This document shows positions 10,486 to 21,449 of a stretch of 64,000 nt of DNA, piece by piece. Each line of letters opens with the position of its first letter. Within the stretch, counting starts at the first letter, position 1. The DNA is taken from NCBI GenBank assembly GCA_933822405.4, contig CAKOGP040002036.1:64636-128635 (forward strand), read 5' to 3'. The DNA is from Cylindrotheca closterium. Taxonomy: Eukaryota > Bacillariophyta > Bacillariophyceae > Bacillariales > Bacillariaceae. Position numbers and translations under genes: made by a program. The notes beneath the pieces are model-generated. The model did no database searches. It saw nothing but the letters and a program-made list of their open reading frames with translations, and had not been told where the DNA came from.

Positions 10486-11272
10486 ATGATATTGTATCGG
10501 TCTATGCCACACACGTCCTGGTCTTTGCCGCAAATCGTTTGGACGATCCCACTATTATCCTACTGTCAACTTATTGAAGGGATTGGTGACAGTTTGTCTG
10601 CTTATCTTGTACAAGACGACAGCAACTTTATTCTCGAATACTGGGGTCTGCCTAATGGTCTTTGTCGGAGCCTTAGTCTTGTATCCAATTGTCAAAAAGA
10701 AGGTCCCCTATTGAAAGTGTTTCTGGGTCCCATTGGCATTTGCCTTTGCTCCGGGGGGCAGCGACCGAGGCCTTTACTCCCAGCATGTTCCGTTTTGTAT
10801 TTTCTAGGAAATTGTTCGGCATGCGATATCGATGATATTCTTCAAGAAGACAAAAGACAATAAGGGTGTTGAAACGATTGATTGCTACTACCAAGTTGGG
10901 ATCCGACAGAACGAGGTGTTGGAGCGCACTTTCCATCATTGCCCTGTCGGCACTGGTGCTCTTTCCGTGTTTACTTCCGATTGCTGGAGAGAAGAGTATC
11001 ATCTTTGGAGATGAGGACTCTTTCTTTTTCCCTCCGCCTTCTTCGTTGCATCAGACACCCGCCATCTGTGGATGTATAGTGTCATCCACATTATTTTCTC
11101 TCGGTCTGCTATTGGGTTCCAACCGAATCAAGGACATGGATATGTTGAATTGGTTGCCATTGCTTGCGAGAGTTTTGCTACGGCAGGATTAAACACTTTC
11201 AACTTTAGTCGCTCGTTCCTGAAGGAATGCTTTCGGATTTGTCTATTGCCATCAATCGAAAGCGGGTGACTT
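10486..11272 (+). pseudogene. broken frames of a possible multi-span membrane protein
   Basis: Successive plus-strand frames contain hydrophobic stretches that look like transmembrane helices but sit in different phases with stops between them. One is LLKGLVTVCLLILY (near 10570), followed by VCLMVFVGALVLYPIV in the same phase. Others are ALSIIALSALVLFPCLL (near 10920) and CIVSSTLFSLGLLLG (near 11075). Charged loops such as KKKVPY follow the spans, as expected for a polytopic protein. No GT-AG pairs that I tried join the segments cleanly, so a decayed gene is the simplest reading; an unrecognised multi-exon gene is the alternative. I do not recognise the family. Confidence 0.25.
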
Positions 11273-11753
11273 ATTCTACCGAGGCGTATTTCATTTACAA
11301 CCATTGATCTATCAAGTAACAAAAGTAGTAAGTGCCGTAGCTATTCGTTCATTCATACACTGTGCGTAGATAAACTGGTACCTCTGTTACCACAAAAGTT
11401 GTGATTTTGTCACACAATGATTCATGAAAGGTTTTCGTTCCAACTTCATGATGTGATTAGTGAAACGCGCGTTATTTGTAACATATATTTATGGTGCCAA
11501 AAGGCCACCAATTCGTTTCTACCGAGTATCACGAAGAACATCGCATTTTGAACATCATTCCCGAGCACGATTAGATTGACACGCTTTTCTATCACAAAGA
11601 ACACAAAACTACAAATATAGCGCGACCAGATCTGTTATTCTATTATTGGAGCTTGAGATTCTTCTCTTTGCAAATACCGGATGGCAACACAGCAGTAAAA
11701 TACAATTGCAGTTTTGCGTGAAAGAATTGAGCAGCAGAATAAGAACCACCATC
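11273..11753. other. 5' flank of the DUF285 membrane protein gene
   Basis: This roughly 480-bp spacer should hold the promoter of the gene starting at 11754. The frame stays open upstream to 11646, but the ATG at 11754 (in context accatcatgcc) starts a composition like that of the related proteins, so upstream codons are treated as leader. Confidence 0.4.
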
Positions 11754-14700
11754 ATGCCATCAGTAGATACAAACGAAGGATCTTCGCCAATCATCTCCGA
11801 GATGATGCCTTCCGTTGAAGACGATGGCGTCGTTGTTGGAGAACTTTCCAATTCAGCAACCGCACCGCAACGGAAATCAAAAAGGCGTGAAGGAAGGAGC
11901 AAACATTCCGAACGCAAATCAAAATACGGCTCAAAGTCTCGTTCCAAATCTCCTGACGACGATCTAGTACTGAGCGAACGCTCCGATCGTCATAGATCTC
12001 CTCACTCCTCGGACCACCATCGATCTAATCGCAGTAGATCGTCTAAAACTTCTGTTGATGCAAATTCCAAACAGCAGAAATCAAAAGAGAAAGCTGAAAT
12101 GCAAAAAGCTTCTCATCCTGGGGCTCAGTATGTTTCAAGCTCTGATCGCCGGGCCGATAGAAAAGCAGCGATGGGAACTCCCGGGGCTGAAAGAATTTCA
12201 AACTCTGATGGGGATGATGGCGCAAGAAAATCATCCAAGTATCGCAGCAAGACGAGACCGACGGAGCCGTCAGCGAGACCTGGGGCTACGAATGTGTCGA
12301 GCTCTGATCGTGATGATGGTACAAGAAAGTCATCCAAGTATAGCAAGACGAGGCAGAAGGGGGCGTCAGCGAATCCTGGGGCTACTCGTGTGACGAGCTC
12401 TGTTCAGGATGGCGGCGCAAGAAAAACATCCAAGTTTAGTAGGACGAGACATCAGGAACCGTCAGGGAATCCTGGGGCTCAGAGATTGAAGAGAGCTGAC
12501 AGGGATAGCACAAAATTGAAAGCATCACTTGATACCAAGCCAACCAAGGTCGAGGACGACATCCCTCTTCCTTCTTTGCATCCTGGGGCTACAGGCCGCG
12601 TGGATGAATTGGCGGAAGCAGTCGAGGCCACGACTACGCCTGATATGACGGCGGAGATCGAAGCTGCTCGTCAACAGGGAAGAGAAGAAGAACGAATTGC
12701 AAGGCGAGAAGAGGACGACCAGAAGATTGTTGTAGCTACTCCTGCACCAAAAAACAACAAGCGCCGGAAGTATGTTGCTGCTTTGTTCCTCTTTGCGGTT
12801 GCTACAGGAGTAATAACCTGGCTGTTGGTAAAAAAAGATGATACGAGCATTCAAAATAGAGTCATCTTTGATCCACCTACATTGGACGATTGTCTTGCCA
12901 TCTCCTTGGGACTAGAGACTGTCCGCCAAAATGGAACTACATCCAAATTGTTTGGAGTCGAGATGGACGTAACAGTCGCTTCTGGCATTGTAATGGAATT
13001 GCTTCAAGCCGAGCTTCGACTGAGAATACAGAGAAAGGTTCTACCACTGCTTGCTGGGTGTGACACCGAAGGCTCCATTTCGATTGAAAATAACATTTTC
13101 ATTGTGGAGAACGCTGTACTGAACGAGACCTCCGTTGACGACCCTATATCCTGCAGCTCCGACTCAATCGGGCTTTGTTCCTTTGTCTATCTGGGGCTTA
13201 ATATCTTTGCGAAGGACGAAGCTGTGTCGAGCGACGTACTGGTAGACCTCATCAAGGATGTATTTCAAGACAAAGGACTATTGGAACTCTTGGAGCTGCT
13301 TTCACCTGTGGAAAATATTGACTTCATCAAGGCATATGAAATCCTTCCATCGTATGCTCCGAGTTCAAGTCCATCCATCCAAGACAATGACAGTGGTTCG
13401 CCCTCCCGAGAAACCTGCGCCGCAATTGGCAATGGTACTGCTGTCTCCGGACGCGAAGACCTAGTTCAAGAGTACGAAATCATCATGGACGTCACTTTTG
13501 ATTCAGAGACTAAAGAAGAATCGCTGCTTGCCACAGAAATGGAAGAAAAGATTCAACGGATCTTGATGCCCTTATTAGCCGGCTGTACTGACAAAGTAAA
13601 CAACGAAAATAGGAACAAAGGCATTGTCAATGCGTTGGCTGATGTTGAGGCTGTGACGACTGACGAATGTTTGCCTGCTGCTGAAAGGCCATGCTCTCGC
13701 TATGTTGCTGATCTTGACCTCTACTTGAATGACATGGCATCGCCGACTCACTTGATAGAATCTATCAACACTGACCTTCGGGCTCTGCCGTTGCTTGAGA
13801 AGTTGGATTTGTTGCCACCCTTTAAACAAATCGACATTGTGAACATTTTGCAAAAGGAGACAATGTCGGCAAGTCCATCCCCATCTGGTAAGTATCAAAG
13901 TAAAGAGGTCTGCATACCTTTTGAATATCGACGAACCTCCTCAATCATCATCTTAAAATTCCGTCTTTGGCACCAGTCGGACCCCTCACTACCGCTGAGC
14001 CAACCAGTTCGCCAACGATACGGCAGACTTCTGTTCCAACGCGCCTTCTTACGACTCTGCCGGCTCCTGTTCCAACATTTCAACCTGTTGATGGTCATCC
14101 CACTTTGCAATTAACGCCACTTCCAACGTTTGAAGCCAGTCTATCACCATCGCAAATTCCTTCCAATACACCGACTGCTATGCCAACAACACAACCTGTG
14201 GTTGGTCCGACTTTGAAGCCTACGCCATTCCCAACGGAGGGGCCGTCAGTCTCCCTTTCGATGCAACCCAGTATATCTCCTTCGATCCATCCAACAGCAA
14301 ATCCTTCTAAGACACCTTCTGGCCAACCTTCTTTGTCCCCTTCAGCTGTGGAGTCTCGGCCACCTTCAACTCAGCCTTCCGTTCAACCTTCTTTGTCACC
14401 AACATCAACGTCATGCTTCCAAACTAGAGGAGAACTCATCAATATTGTTGGCGACTGGTTTGAACCATCACTGAAGGCATCAGTCGAGGCTAAGTACGGA
14501 CTAATAGGTAATTGGTGTTTTGGTGCAGGTGTGACAAATATGGAGGATCTGTTCAGGGATCGCGAGACTTTCAATGAAGACATTTCGAAATGGGATGTTT
14601 CTGCTGTGACTTCCATGAATGCAATATTTTACCAGGCAAGCTCGTTCAATGCTGATGTTTCATCATGGGATGTGTCTTCTGTCACGAACATGGGCTCTCT

Positions 14701-15535
14701 GTTCAATAGTGCATCGGCTTTCAATCAAGATTTGTCATCATGGAATGTTTCATCCGTAACAACAATGCAACAAATGTTCCAATTGGCGAGCGCTTTCAAT
14801 GGAGATATTTCATCATGGGATGTCTCCTCCGTAACAACAATGCAACAAATGTTCCAATTGGCGAGCGCTTTCAATGGAGATATTTCATCATGGGATGTTT
14901 CTGCCGTCAATATCATGACTGCAATGTTTTCCGAGGCACACTCTTTCAATGCTGATATTTCAGCGTGGGATGTGTCTTCTGTCACGGAGACTCGCTTGAT
15001 GTTCCATGGTGCATCGGCTTTCAATCAAAACTTGTCATGGGATGTTTCTTCGGTAACAACAATGAAACAAATGTTCTATCTGGCGAGCGCTTTCAATGGA
15101 GATATTTCATCATGGGATGTTTCATCTGTAACAACAATGCGACAAATGTTCCAAAGGGCAAGCGCTTTCAATGGAGATATTTCAACATGGAATGTTTCAT
15201 CGGTGACCACCATGCTATCAATGTTTTACGAGGCACTTTATTTCAATGGGGATATTTCATCATGGGATGTTTCTTCTGTCATGGTATTGGAGAGAATGTT
15301 TCTTGGCGCAGAATCCTTCAATCAAGACATATCATCATGGGATGTTTCTTCCGTAACATCCATGAACCGTCTACTCCTTGGGGCATCATCGTTCAATTAC
15401 AGTATTTGTGCATGGGGCTCACGCATTCCCAGCACTGTCAATGTTGACGCCGCATTTCGCGAAACGAGCTGCCCAACAATATCCGGTCCCAGCTTTACTT
15501 CAAATCCACCCGGTCCTTTTTGCCATGTTTGTTGA
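11754..15535 (+). CDS. membrane protein: RS/PGA-repeat tail, two novel ectodomains, PT stalk, DUF285 repeats
   Basis: Exons are 11754-13887 and 13977-15535. The 89-nt intron (GTAAGT..CCAG) joins in phase 1, giving 1230 residues. Residues 1-335 are basic and Ser/Arg-rich, with about five 33-residue repeats built on PGAxxxSSSD and RKSSKY. One membrane span lies at about 339-360. Two copies of the window's novel ectodomain follow: about 372-537 (FDPPTLDDC, VLPLLAGC) and 547-701 (MPLLAGC). Next is a Pro/Thr/Ser stalk (about 713-857). Residues about 858-1213 carry eleven 25-residue repeats of the type FNGDISSWDVSSVTTM, the BspA-like LRR of DUF285. In bacteria these repeats occur on surface lipoproteins and adhesins, and diatoms have expanded them. 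Repeat 7 lacks one residue (NQNLSWDVSS). I infer an outward-facing adhesion or recognition protein. Confidence 0.9.
14571..15400 (+). repeat. coding DUF285 repeat array, 75-bp unit
   Basis: There are eleven tandem 75-bp units encoding F-N-x-D-[IVL]-S-x-W-[DN]-V-S repeats. Units at 14756-14823 and 14831-14898 are identical over 68 bp, pointing to recent unit duplication or conversion. One unit is a codon short without a frameshift. Confidence 0.9.
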
Positions 15536-18111
15536 AAACGGTTGGTGTCATAATACAATAGATTCGTTTTGGAATAAATTGCACCGCAGGTAGAGCCCTA
15601 GGATATCGCAACACTGTGGTTTAGTATTGCAGGTCGTGCGTGACTAGAAATCTGACAGTGTATCATATCTGACGAAATATAGACGCGTGGTATTTATATT
15701 ATGCTATATTTTATAGATTTTATACCATATTGTACAATGGTTAGATTTGTGAAGCGTTTCGATTCATTCCAATGGATGATCAATCAACCAATCAATGGAA
15801 AAAAATGAAAAAACGTAATACTGTAGGTTTCTTTCAAGCAGTTCCGTCGTCGATGTGGATAAAAACATGTGACACCGGCCCGGATTATGTGTCCCACCCT
15901 CATTGAGACTAACTTGGAACACAGCAAAATGTGCCAGATTCAAACAAGTCTGGAAAGTCGGCCTATCAGAGTCCAGAGCTTGGCTATTTTCAATTTGTCT
16001 TATTTGTTGAAGCAATTTCGTGATAAAAAATGTAGTCCGAAAATATCAAGAAATTTAGAGGGAAAGACGACTTCGACTAGTACTACGGTACCAATACAGG
16101 AGAGAATTTCGCCAGCGCGGCAATCGCCCCAAAGAGAAGGAGAGAAGGCAGATGATTTTCAATATATATAGTCCGAATCAAAATTAGAATGTACGTAGAA
16201 CTAGTAGGCCATGTCACACAATCGGTCTAACAAAGTACTTTCACATTTTTTGCGCGCCTTCGTAGATTTTCGTTGATTTTGTACCAAATAATCAAAACAA
16301 CAAATCGGCATTTCCATCATCAACCTTCGAACCCATTGTTGACATCAAGAAAACATCGATCATCCCTCTTTTCTTGCAGAATACTCTTCTAAAGATATCA
16401 AAGAAGTAAAATGTCAAAAAAAACGACATGCCCGATGATTTTAAATAGTGAAAATCTACCAAAAAGGCAGATGGATTTGATTTCACCATGGTGGTAAGTT
16501 CTGAGGCACCTGTATTCATCACCCACTACAAGAAAGTCGATGCGTAGCTAAAAGCACCTGTATATGGATACTTGCTACCCTGTTCCTATGAAGTGATCTG
16601 GTCTCATTTGTTTCTTTGGTCCCGAAAATGACCGCTGGCGCCTACCTTCAACGTCCAAAAAGAAGTTTCCGAAGGGTTTTGGGACACCACAGAGTCCCAT
16701 GGCACAAAGAGCTTCATAATTTTCGTGGAGGTTGCTTCTATAGGTATACTGAGGACTTTGCGATCGTGTGGTGTCTGATATCATGGTGCCTTTGTGCAGA
16801 TTATCAACCGAGTCCATCATTTGGCAAAACTACTCAAAATCAGATGAAGGTCCCCGTGGCCGCCATGGAGACAGCTATCCATTCAACAATACACCAGGAC
16901 CTCCCTTGGATACCTAGAGTCGATAAATTTTGGGACCCATTCAAAGATTCGGTCTAGATCAAGCAGACAGGGGCCAGAATGGGGCCAGAAAAGAGGTACG
17001 TTTGTTGAAAATTCTGGAATTGTCGAATTGCTAGCCTGGTTTCCTCAATCTTCTTTATTCTAACACGTATTTGTCGTCCATGGGTATTTGTAACAAGGTT
17101 TGGCGGCTTGGAATGGGATATTTCAAGGTCAAAGTGATTGAACTGCACCTGATTGACCTTTCTGGTTAATTCGGCATGCAATCCAGAAGTGGCCAAGAAT
17201 CTATCCCAGTCAATGTGTCGCTATCCACACACGGTTGGACCCCGACAAAAGTTATCATTATACATACACGCATCGACTTTGTGTGCTGTTTTGCAATGTC
17301 GAGGCAGAAATGAGATTCCTTTCTCTGATTTCCTGCCCCCTTCCGAACATTTCAGGTGGCTCGGATGAATGTTTCGAAATTCCATATTTTATAGATCGAA
17401 ATTTGCAATGGAAAGTGCACGCACCTCTAGACTATGTAGTTTCAGAATTTCGGTCATTTTCAAGTCGAATAAATCAAATTATTAATCCGACTCAATCGAA
17501 CGCCACGTTTCGTGCCACCACTACGGATTTTCCACGATGTCCGGTCTGATTTTGATTGGGACATGAGTTCCAAGTTGGTCTCAATGAGGAGGGTTGGACA
17601 CACATACTGTAATCCGGACAGGATGACGACTCCTCCTGCCCCTCCTCTGTCACATTTTTTAAAAATATTCATGAGCAGACGTTTTACAGCTTCCTTCAGC
17701 GGCCAAGAGGTATTCTGCGAATGCGCGATACCCTCCTCCCTCCTGGAAAGTCACCTGAGCAGAAGTATCAGAATGACGCGACTTCAAAACAATTAAAGGC
17801 ACACAAGATCAGACCAGAAAACACGAGGGAGTTTTTCCTTTCTTCCATTCAAATTCGGGTTTGTTGCCACTCCGACCGCTGTGGTGAAATCATCAGGCAT
17901 CTTTTGCCACATAAAAAAACCATCGTATCGTATCATTGTGTCGCATCGTATCGAGGCGGTATACAAAACAATTATTTGATACGATACGACAAATCATCTG
18001 ATCACAAATCATCACCAAGAGCTCGCACTCTCGAGACATACATTCACAAAAGCAAAATAATAACATCAGCAGCACACATATTTTTTAAACCCAACAAAAC
18101 TTCCTTTAGTC
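15536..18111. other. intergenic region with a candidate 1.7-kb element
   Basis: This 2.6-kb region has only short, unconvincing frames. A roughly 40-bp inverted repeat (about 15883-15921 and 17566-17606, core ATTGAGAC[TC]AACTTGGAAC) bounds about 1.7 kb without recognisable coding. A stretch near 17926-18000 is rich in CGTATCGTATC-type short repeats. The last 100 bp is the A-rich leader of the KIX gene at 18112. Confidence 0.4.
15883..17606. mobile_element. possible non-autonomous element with short inverted repeats
   Basis: The left end reads tgtcccaccctcattgagac and then taacttggaac. The reverse complement of the right end gives the nearly identical tgtccaaccctcctcattga followed by gaccaacttggaac. 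The interior has no transposase frame I can recognise, and I did not find a convincing target-site duplication. It could equally be two unrelated copies of one dispersed repeat in opposite orientation. Confidence 0.3.
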
Positions 18112-18749
18112 ATGAAAATCATTATCAACGCAACTCGCCTTCGCACCATTTCGGACGGCTCATCCAGCATCCCAACCGGTTTGCCTATGGTCAAGAACAG
18201 GCCCTTGCATGCTGATAGACCTCGGCAACCTGCTGTGACTCTAGCGGCATCGGTCGTTATTGCCAAACGAAACCGCGATTCAAAGATTGCGAAAAAGCAG
18301 CGCAAAAGTACGACTACTAGTACGGCTGGTGCCATTCAGCATCATTCCAGGACATCCAGCAACAAGAAGCCCTTTTGCCTTGATTTCAATGGCAATTGGC
18401 GAAGTGAGGCCGACATGCCAGCACGAAGAATAATCATCCAGAAAATGTACGTATTGGTTTCTGAAACGAAGAATTGAATCATCAATTTCGCATCTCAACA
18501 TCATCTCACATGCCAATTTCTCTTGTTACTTAATACTTCAGAGTTCGCAGTATTCGTACACGAAGGCCATATGCACCCCAGTTGCTCAAGAGGCAACTTC
18601 CAATGATCGTCAAGAGAATAGAGGAGGCCTTGTATAAGAATGCCCCGTCGATGGAAATATATTCGGACCATTCCACTTTGGAGCTCCGGTTGGAAATTTT
18701 GGCCCGTCAAGTACAGGAACAGGCAGCCGCTACTAGGAATCAACATTAG
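18112..18749 (+). CDS. small KIX-domain protein (MED15-like), copy B
   Basis: Exons are 18112-18446 and 18542-18749. The 95-nt intron starts GTACGT, ends TTCAG and falls at exactly the same codon and phase as in copy A. The product is 180 residues. Residues 1-95 are Ser/Thr/Lys-rich. The KIX domain (about 97-165) reads WRSEADMPARR, QKIVRSIRTRRPYAPQ, LPMIVKRIEEALYKNA and YSDHSTLELRLEILA, and it ends in a short Gln-rich tail. The two copies share start, intron and domain but differ in a roughly 25-residue basic insertion before KIX (KRNRDSKIAKKQRK), which could serve as a nuclear localisation signal. The likely role is a transcription adaptor. The pair is about 9 kb apart in the same orientation with an unrelated gene between them. 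Confidence 0.88.
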
Positions 18750-18863
18750 ACAACACCAACAATAGACGTGCCAATCCAGATGATATGCAACTAGGCTTTA
18801 CAATATTTATAAATGATCACTCATTAACTATACCCACGCCCGCGTGGCATATCACACTACTAG

Positions 18864-20573
18864 CTAGACCAATAGCAACATCTTTTGGGAACAAGGTAGA
18901 TCAAAACTGCTCGAAGCGTATCCCAAATACAAAATTTCATTTGAAAAGTCCCCTGGAAGTACAAAGTTCACATCCGGAACAGAACTACTCCCTCCACCAC
19001 CACTGCCCATTGGTCGTAGGTTCGTAGTAGCATGATTGTCCTCCAATATACTACTTGATCGATTTCTGGTTGGGCATTGTTGGCTGTAGTCCAATTGTGT
19101 GAGAAAACCCACACACTTCACCTCACAGGAGGATGTTACCGATACGGAAAGAGCAATCAACATTTCACCACTGCCTCTCTTACAATTTACATTGTAGCGC
19201 CCATCGATTCTTCCAGTCTTGGTTCGGTAGGTCTCGCCACCAAAGAAGGTCGACATAACCTCGGGGCTTAGGCAGTTTGTTGGAGCCGTAGTGAGGGCAA
19301 TCGAATCGGGTGTGGTGGGTGGCAAGGATGGAGGAGGAGGAGGAGTCAGCGTTGAACTATTTCCAGTCGAGGCAGGAGAGGATGCTTTGCTGTTTCCAAA
19401 AGGAAGCCAGTCTACTTTGTTTCGCAACACAAACCAGGCAGCTACCACTCCAGCTATCAAAATAAACGTCCAAACGAAACAGCAACGCCATCGCTTCCCA
19501 CCACAACAGCAACCCCGTTTAGGTTGTCGTTCCGTGTTTTCGCTGATCCGATTCTTTCGAAGCCGTTCCGTTTCCTCCTCCAGACTTTTCCGAACCTTTT
19601 CAGACCGTTCTTGGTCCTGTTGTTGTCTCCTTTGTGATGATCGAAGAGCTTCCAGCACATCATCATTGTCGTTGCCTCTTGTTTTATCGAGTATAGATGG
19701 ATGGGAGTACTGAGGATAGGTTGTTGGTTGGGAGTACTGCTGCGGATAGGGTGACGGTATCGGTCTTGGTCTGGCGTTGTGTGTCGATCTGGTGATATCA
19801 TTTGCTCCTGAAGCATGATCATCCTCATCATGTTGACGTTGACGAGCTCCTGGAGTAAAGGGTATCTGGTGATGTTGCCGATAGCTATATTCCAACTCGT
19901 CTAGAAAAGGTTCCATATTGTGATGAGCATGCGTTGGTACTAGATGATCTTCGTCATCATCATCATCATCATCATCCTCATCGTAAAAAGTCAAGGCCGC
20001 TACACTGCCTCCTCCACCACCATCATTCGTAGATTCTTGTTCACCCTCCTCGTCTGTGGCTGTGAACACTTGAATGCTTTGGTTCAGGATCATGCTTCTG
20101 TCTTCGGCGGTTGTGATACTACCATCACGACTGCTCACACTGTTCTTATGAGTTGGAAGAAATAAGCCTTGATTGTCACGAGGGAAATTTGGTGGATTCG
20201 ATTCGTAAGGTTTCAGTGATGATGATGATGCTGATAGTTGTTGTTTGTCTTCTTCTTCTTCTTCTTGTCGTCGTTGTCGTTCTTCAATTTCCATCAATAT
20301 GCGTCGTTGTTCGTAAATCATCTGTGGCGAAATGAAATTTCCGTTATTGCTATCACTACCAGTATCCAAAGTATAAGCTGAAGCTGAATCCTCATCCGAG
20401 GAAACCGCCCACGAAGGAAGTTGAAACTCTGACATGCGCAAGGATGGTCGAAAGACAGCACTACTGTTGGTACTACTACTAGCTTGTTCTTCATCAGCAG
20501 CATCATCTTCTCGTCGACGACGACGATGATGATAGTATTGGTCAAAAGGCTGATGGTGATGGTGACTGCTCAT
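18864..20573 (-). CDS. type II-like membrane protein with acidic cytoplasmic region and Cys-rich ectodomain
   Basis: Intronless, 569 residues from the ATG at 20573 (MSSHHHHQ). An upstream in-frame ATG at 20690 would add 39 residues, but these look unlike a signal peptide. Residues 1-340 are low complexity: His/Arg at the start, a run of Asp/Glu near 190-200, and a charged coiled-coil-like stretch (RRQQQDQERSEKVRKSLEEE) near 310-330. A Cys/Arg cluster (RGCCCGGKRWRCC) sits at the cytoplasmic edge of the single span (about 362-381) and could be palmitoylated. Outside are a PPPPPSLPPTTP linker and a compact Cys-containing domain (NCLSPEVMSTFFGGET, NVNCKRGSGEMLIALS). I do not recognise the ectodomain, and it is not the one shared by the other membrane proteins here. 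The layout is nevertheless similar. Confidence 0.8.
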   Translation of the reverse strand: MSSHHHHQPFDQYYHHRRRRREDDAADEEQASSSTNSSAVFRPSLRMSEFQLPSWAVSSDEDSASAYTLDTGSDSNNGNFISPQMIYEQRRILMEIEERQRRQEEEEEDKQQLSASSSSLKPYESNPPNFPRDNQGLFLPTHKNSVSSRDGSITTAEDRSMILNQSIQVFTATDEEGEQESTNDGGGGGSVAALTFYDEDDDDDDDDEDHLVPTHAHHNMEPFLDELEYSYRQHHQIPFTPGARQRQHDEDDHASGANDITRSTHNARPRPIPSPYPQQYSQPTTYPQYSHPSILDKTRGNDNDDVLEALRSSQRRQQQDQERSEKVRKSLEEETERLRKNRISENTERQPKRGCCCGGKRWRCCFVWTFILIAGVVAAWFVLRNKVDWLPFGNSKASSPASTGNSSTLTPPPPPSLPPTTPDSIALTTAPTNCLSPEVMSTFFGGETYRTKTGRIDGRYNVNCKRGSGEMLIALSVSVTSSCEVKCVGFLTQLDYSQQCPTRNRSSSILEDNHATTNLRPMGSGGGGSSSVPDVNFVLPGDFSNEILYLGYASSSFDLPCSQKMLLLV

Positions 20574-21230
20574 CTTCGTAGTGGCCAATGAGGATGTAAA
20601 GGGGATTGGATAATCAGCGCTGTACCTTATTGCGATAAATTCGGCCTTGGCATATAACCAGCAGATGCAATAAGATTCATCAGGTTTCATGCAATTTCTC
20701 GGAAGCTGCGATAATTATTTGTATCGTGTCAAATGCGGACCGCGGGTGTCCGTGATTGCCTTGATTATCGGACTTTCGAACAAATGTTCTTCGTACCTAC
20801 AGTTCGTGTACCACCACGTCTGTGGCACACACGGGAAAAAATCCATCATCAATGATAAAATCATCATGGTGATCAATCTTCACAATTAAAAAACCATAGC
20901 GGAAACGTTGTTGCGCATCCATCATGGATGGATGTTTCATCACCTTATTTAGTTAGACTCAAGGAAGACCAATTGGTCAAAGAAAACCGTCGATCCATCG
21001 TTATTTCGTTGAGTATTTCAGCCTATTTCGGAACCAAACTTTATATATTCAGCGAGGCCGTGTTTGGATCCACGATCATATATTTGCAAACTTCCAACAT
21101 TTTGCACGCTTCGTGACGAGTTGACGCTTGGAAACGTCTCACAAAAATCATTTTCCAAGAGGTTTTTGGTCTATTGCATTCATTCACATGACCTTATCTT
21201 TCATATCACACACCGTCACACACCACAAGA
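20574..21230. other. intergenic, no supported gene
   Basis: This spacer lies between the minus-strand membrane protein gene and the first repeat array. Short frames are present but none has coding character. Tandem ATGGATGGATG-type bits occur near 20923. Confidence 0.4.
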
Positions 21231-21256
21231 ATGAATGATCACACTACTACAGTACA

Positions 21257-21432
21257 ATATTGGAAGCAAATCAACAACGTTATTGCAGCAAACGAGGAGC
21301 CGACCGTCATATTGTCGAACAGAAGTGTCCAAGGGCGACAAAAGAAGAACGTAACCAGCTCAGGTGGTCTTGTTCGAAACGGTGACTGCCGGCTTGTCTG
21401 TTGCTGTAACGTTGTTGATTTGTTTCCAATAA
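21257..21432. mobile_element. fold-back MITE-like element, copy A
   Basis: The left end (attggaagcaaatcaacaac) and right end (gttgttgatttgtttccaat) are inverted copies over about 30 bp. The interior is also partly palindromic (ccgaccgtcat.. and ..gactgccgg). There is no coding capacity. Two further copies lie at about 36626-36791 and 37749-37903. The flanks carry gaatgaatgatc-like sequence. Confidence 0.6.
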
Positions 21433-21449
21433 TAATAAGATCATGCTCA

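Noticed and set aside
16616..16957. 113-codon plus-strand frame
   Set aside because: It has no recognisable domain and no paralog, and it lies within the inverted-repeat-bounded stretch; too weak to call.
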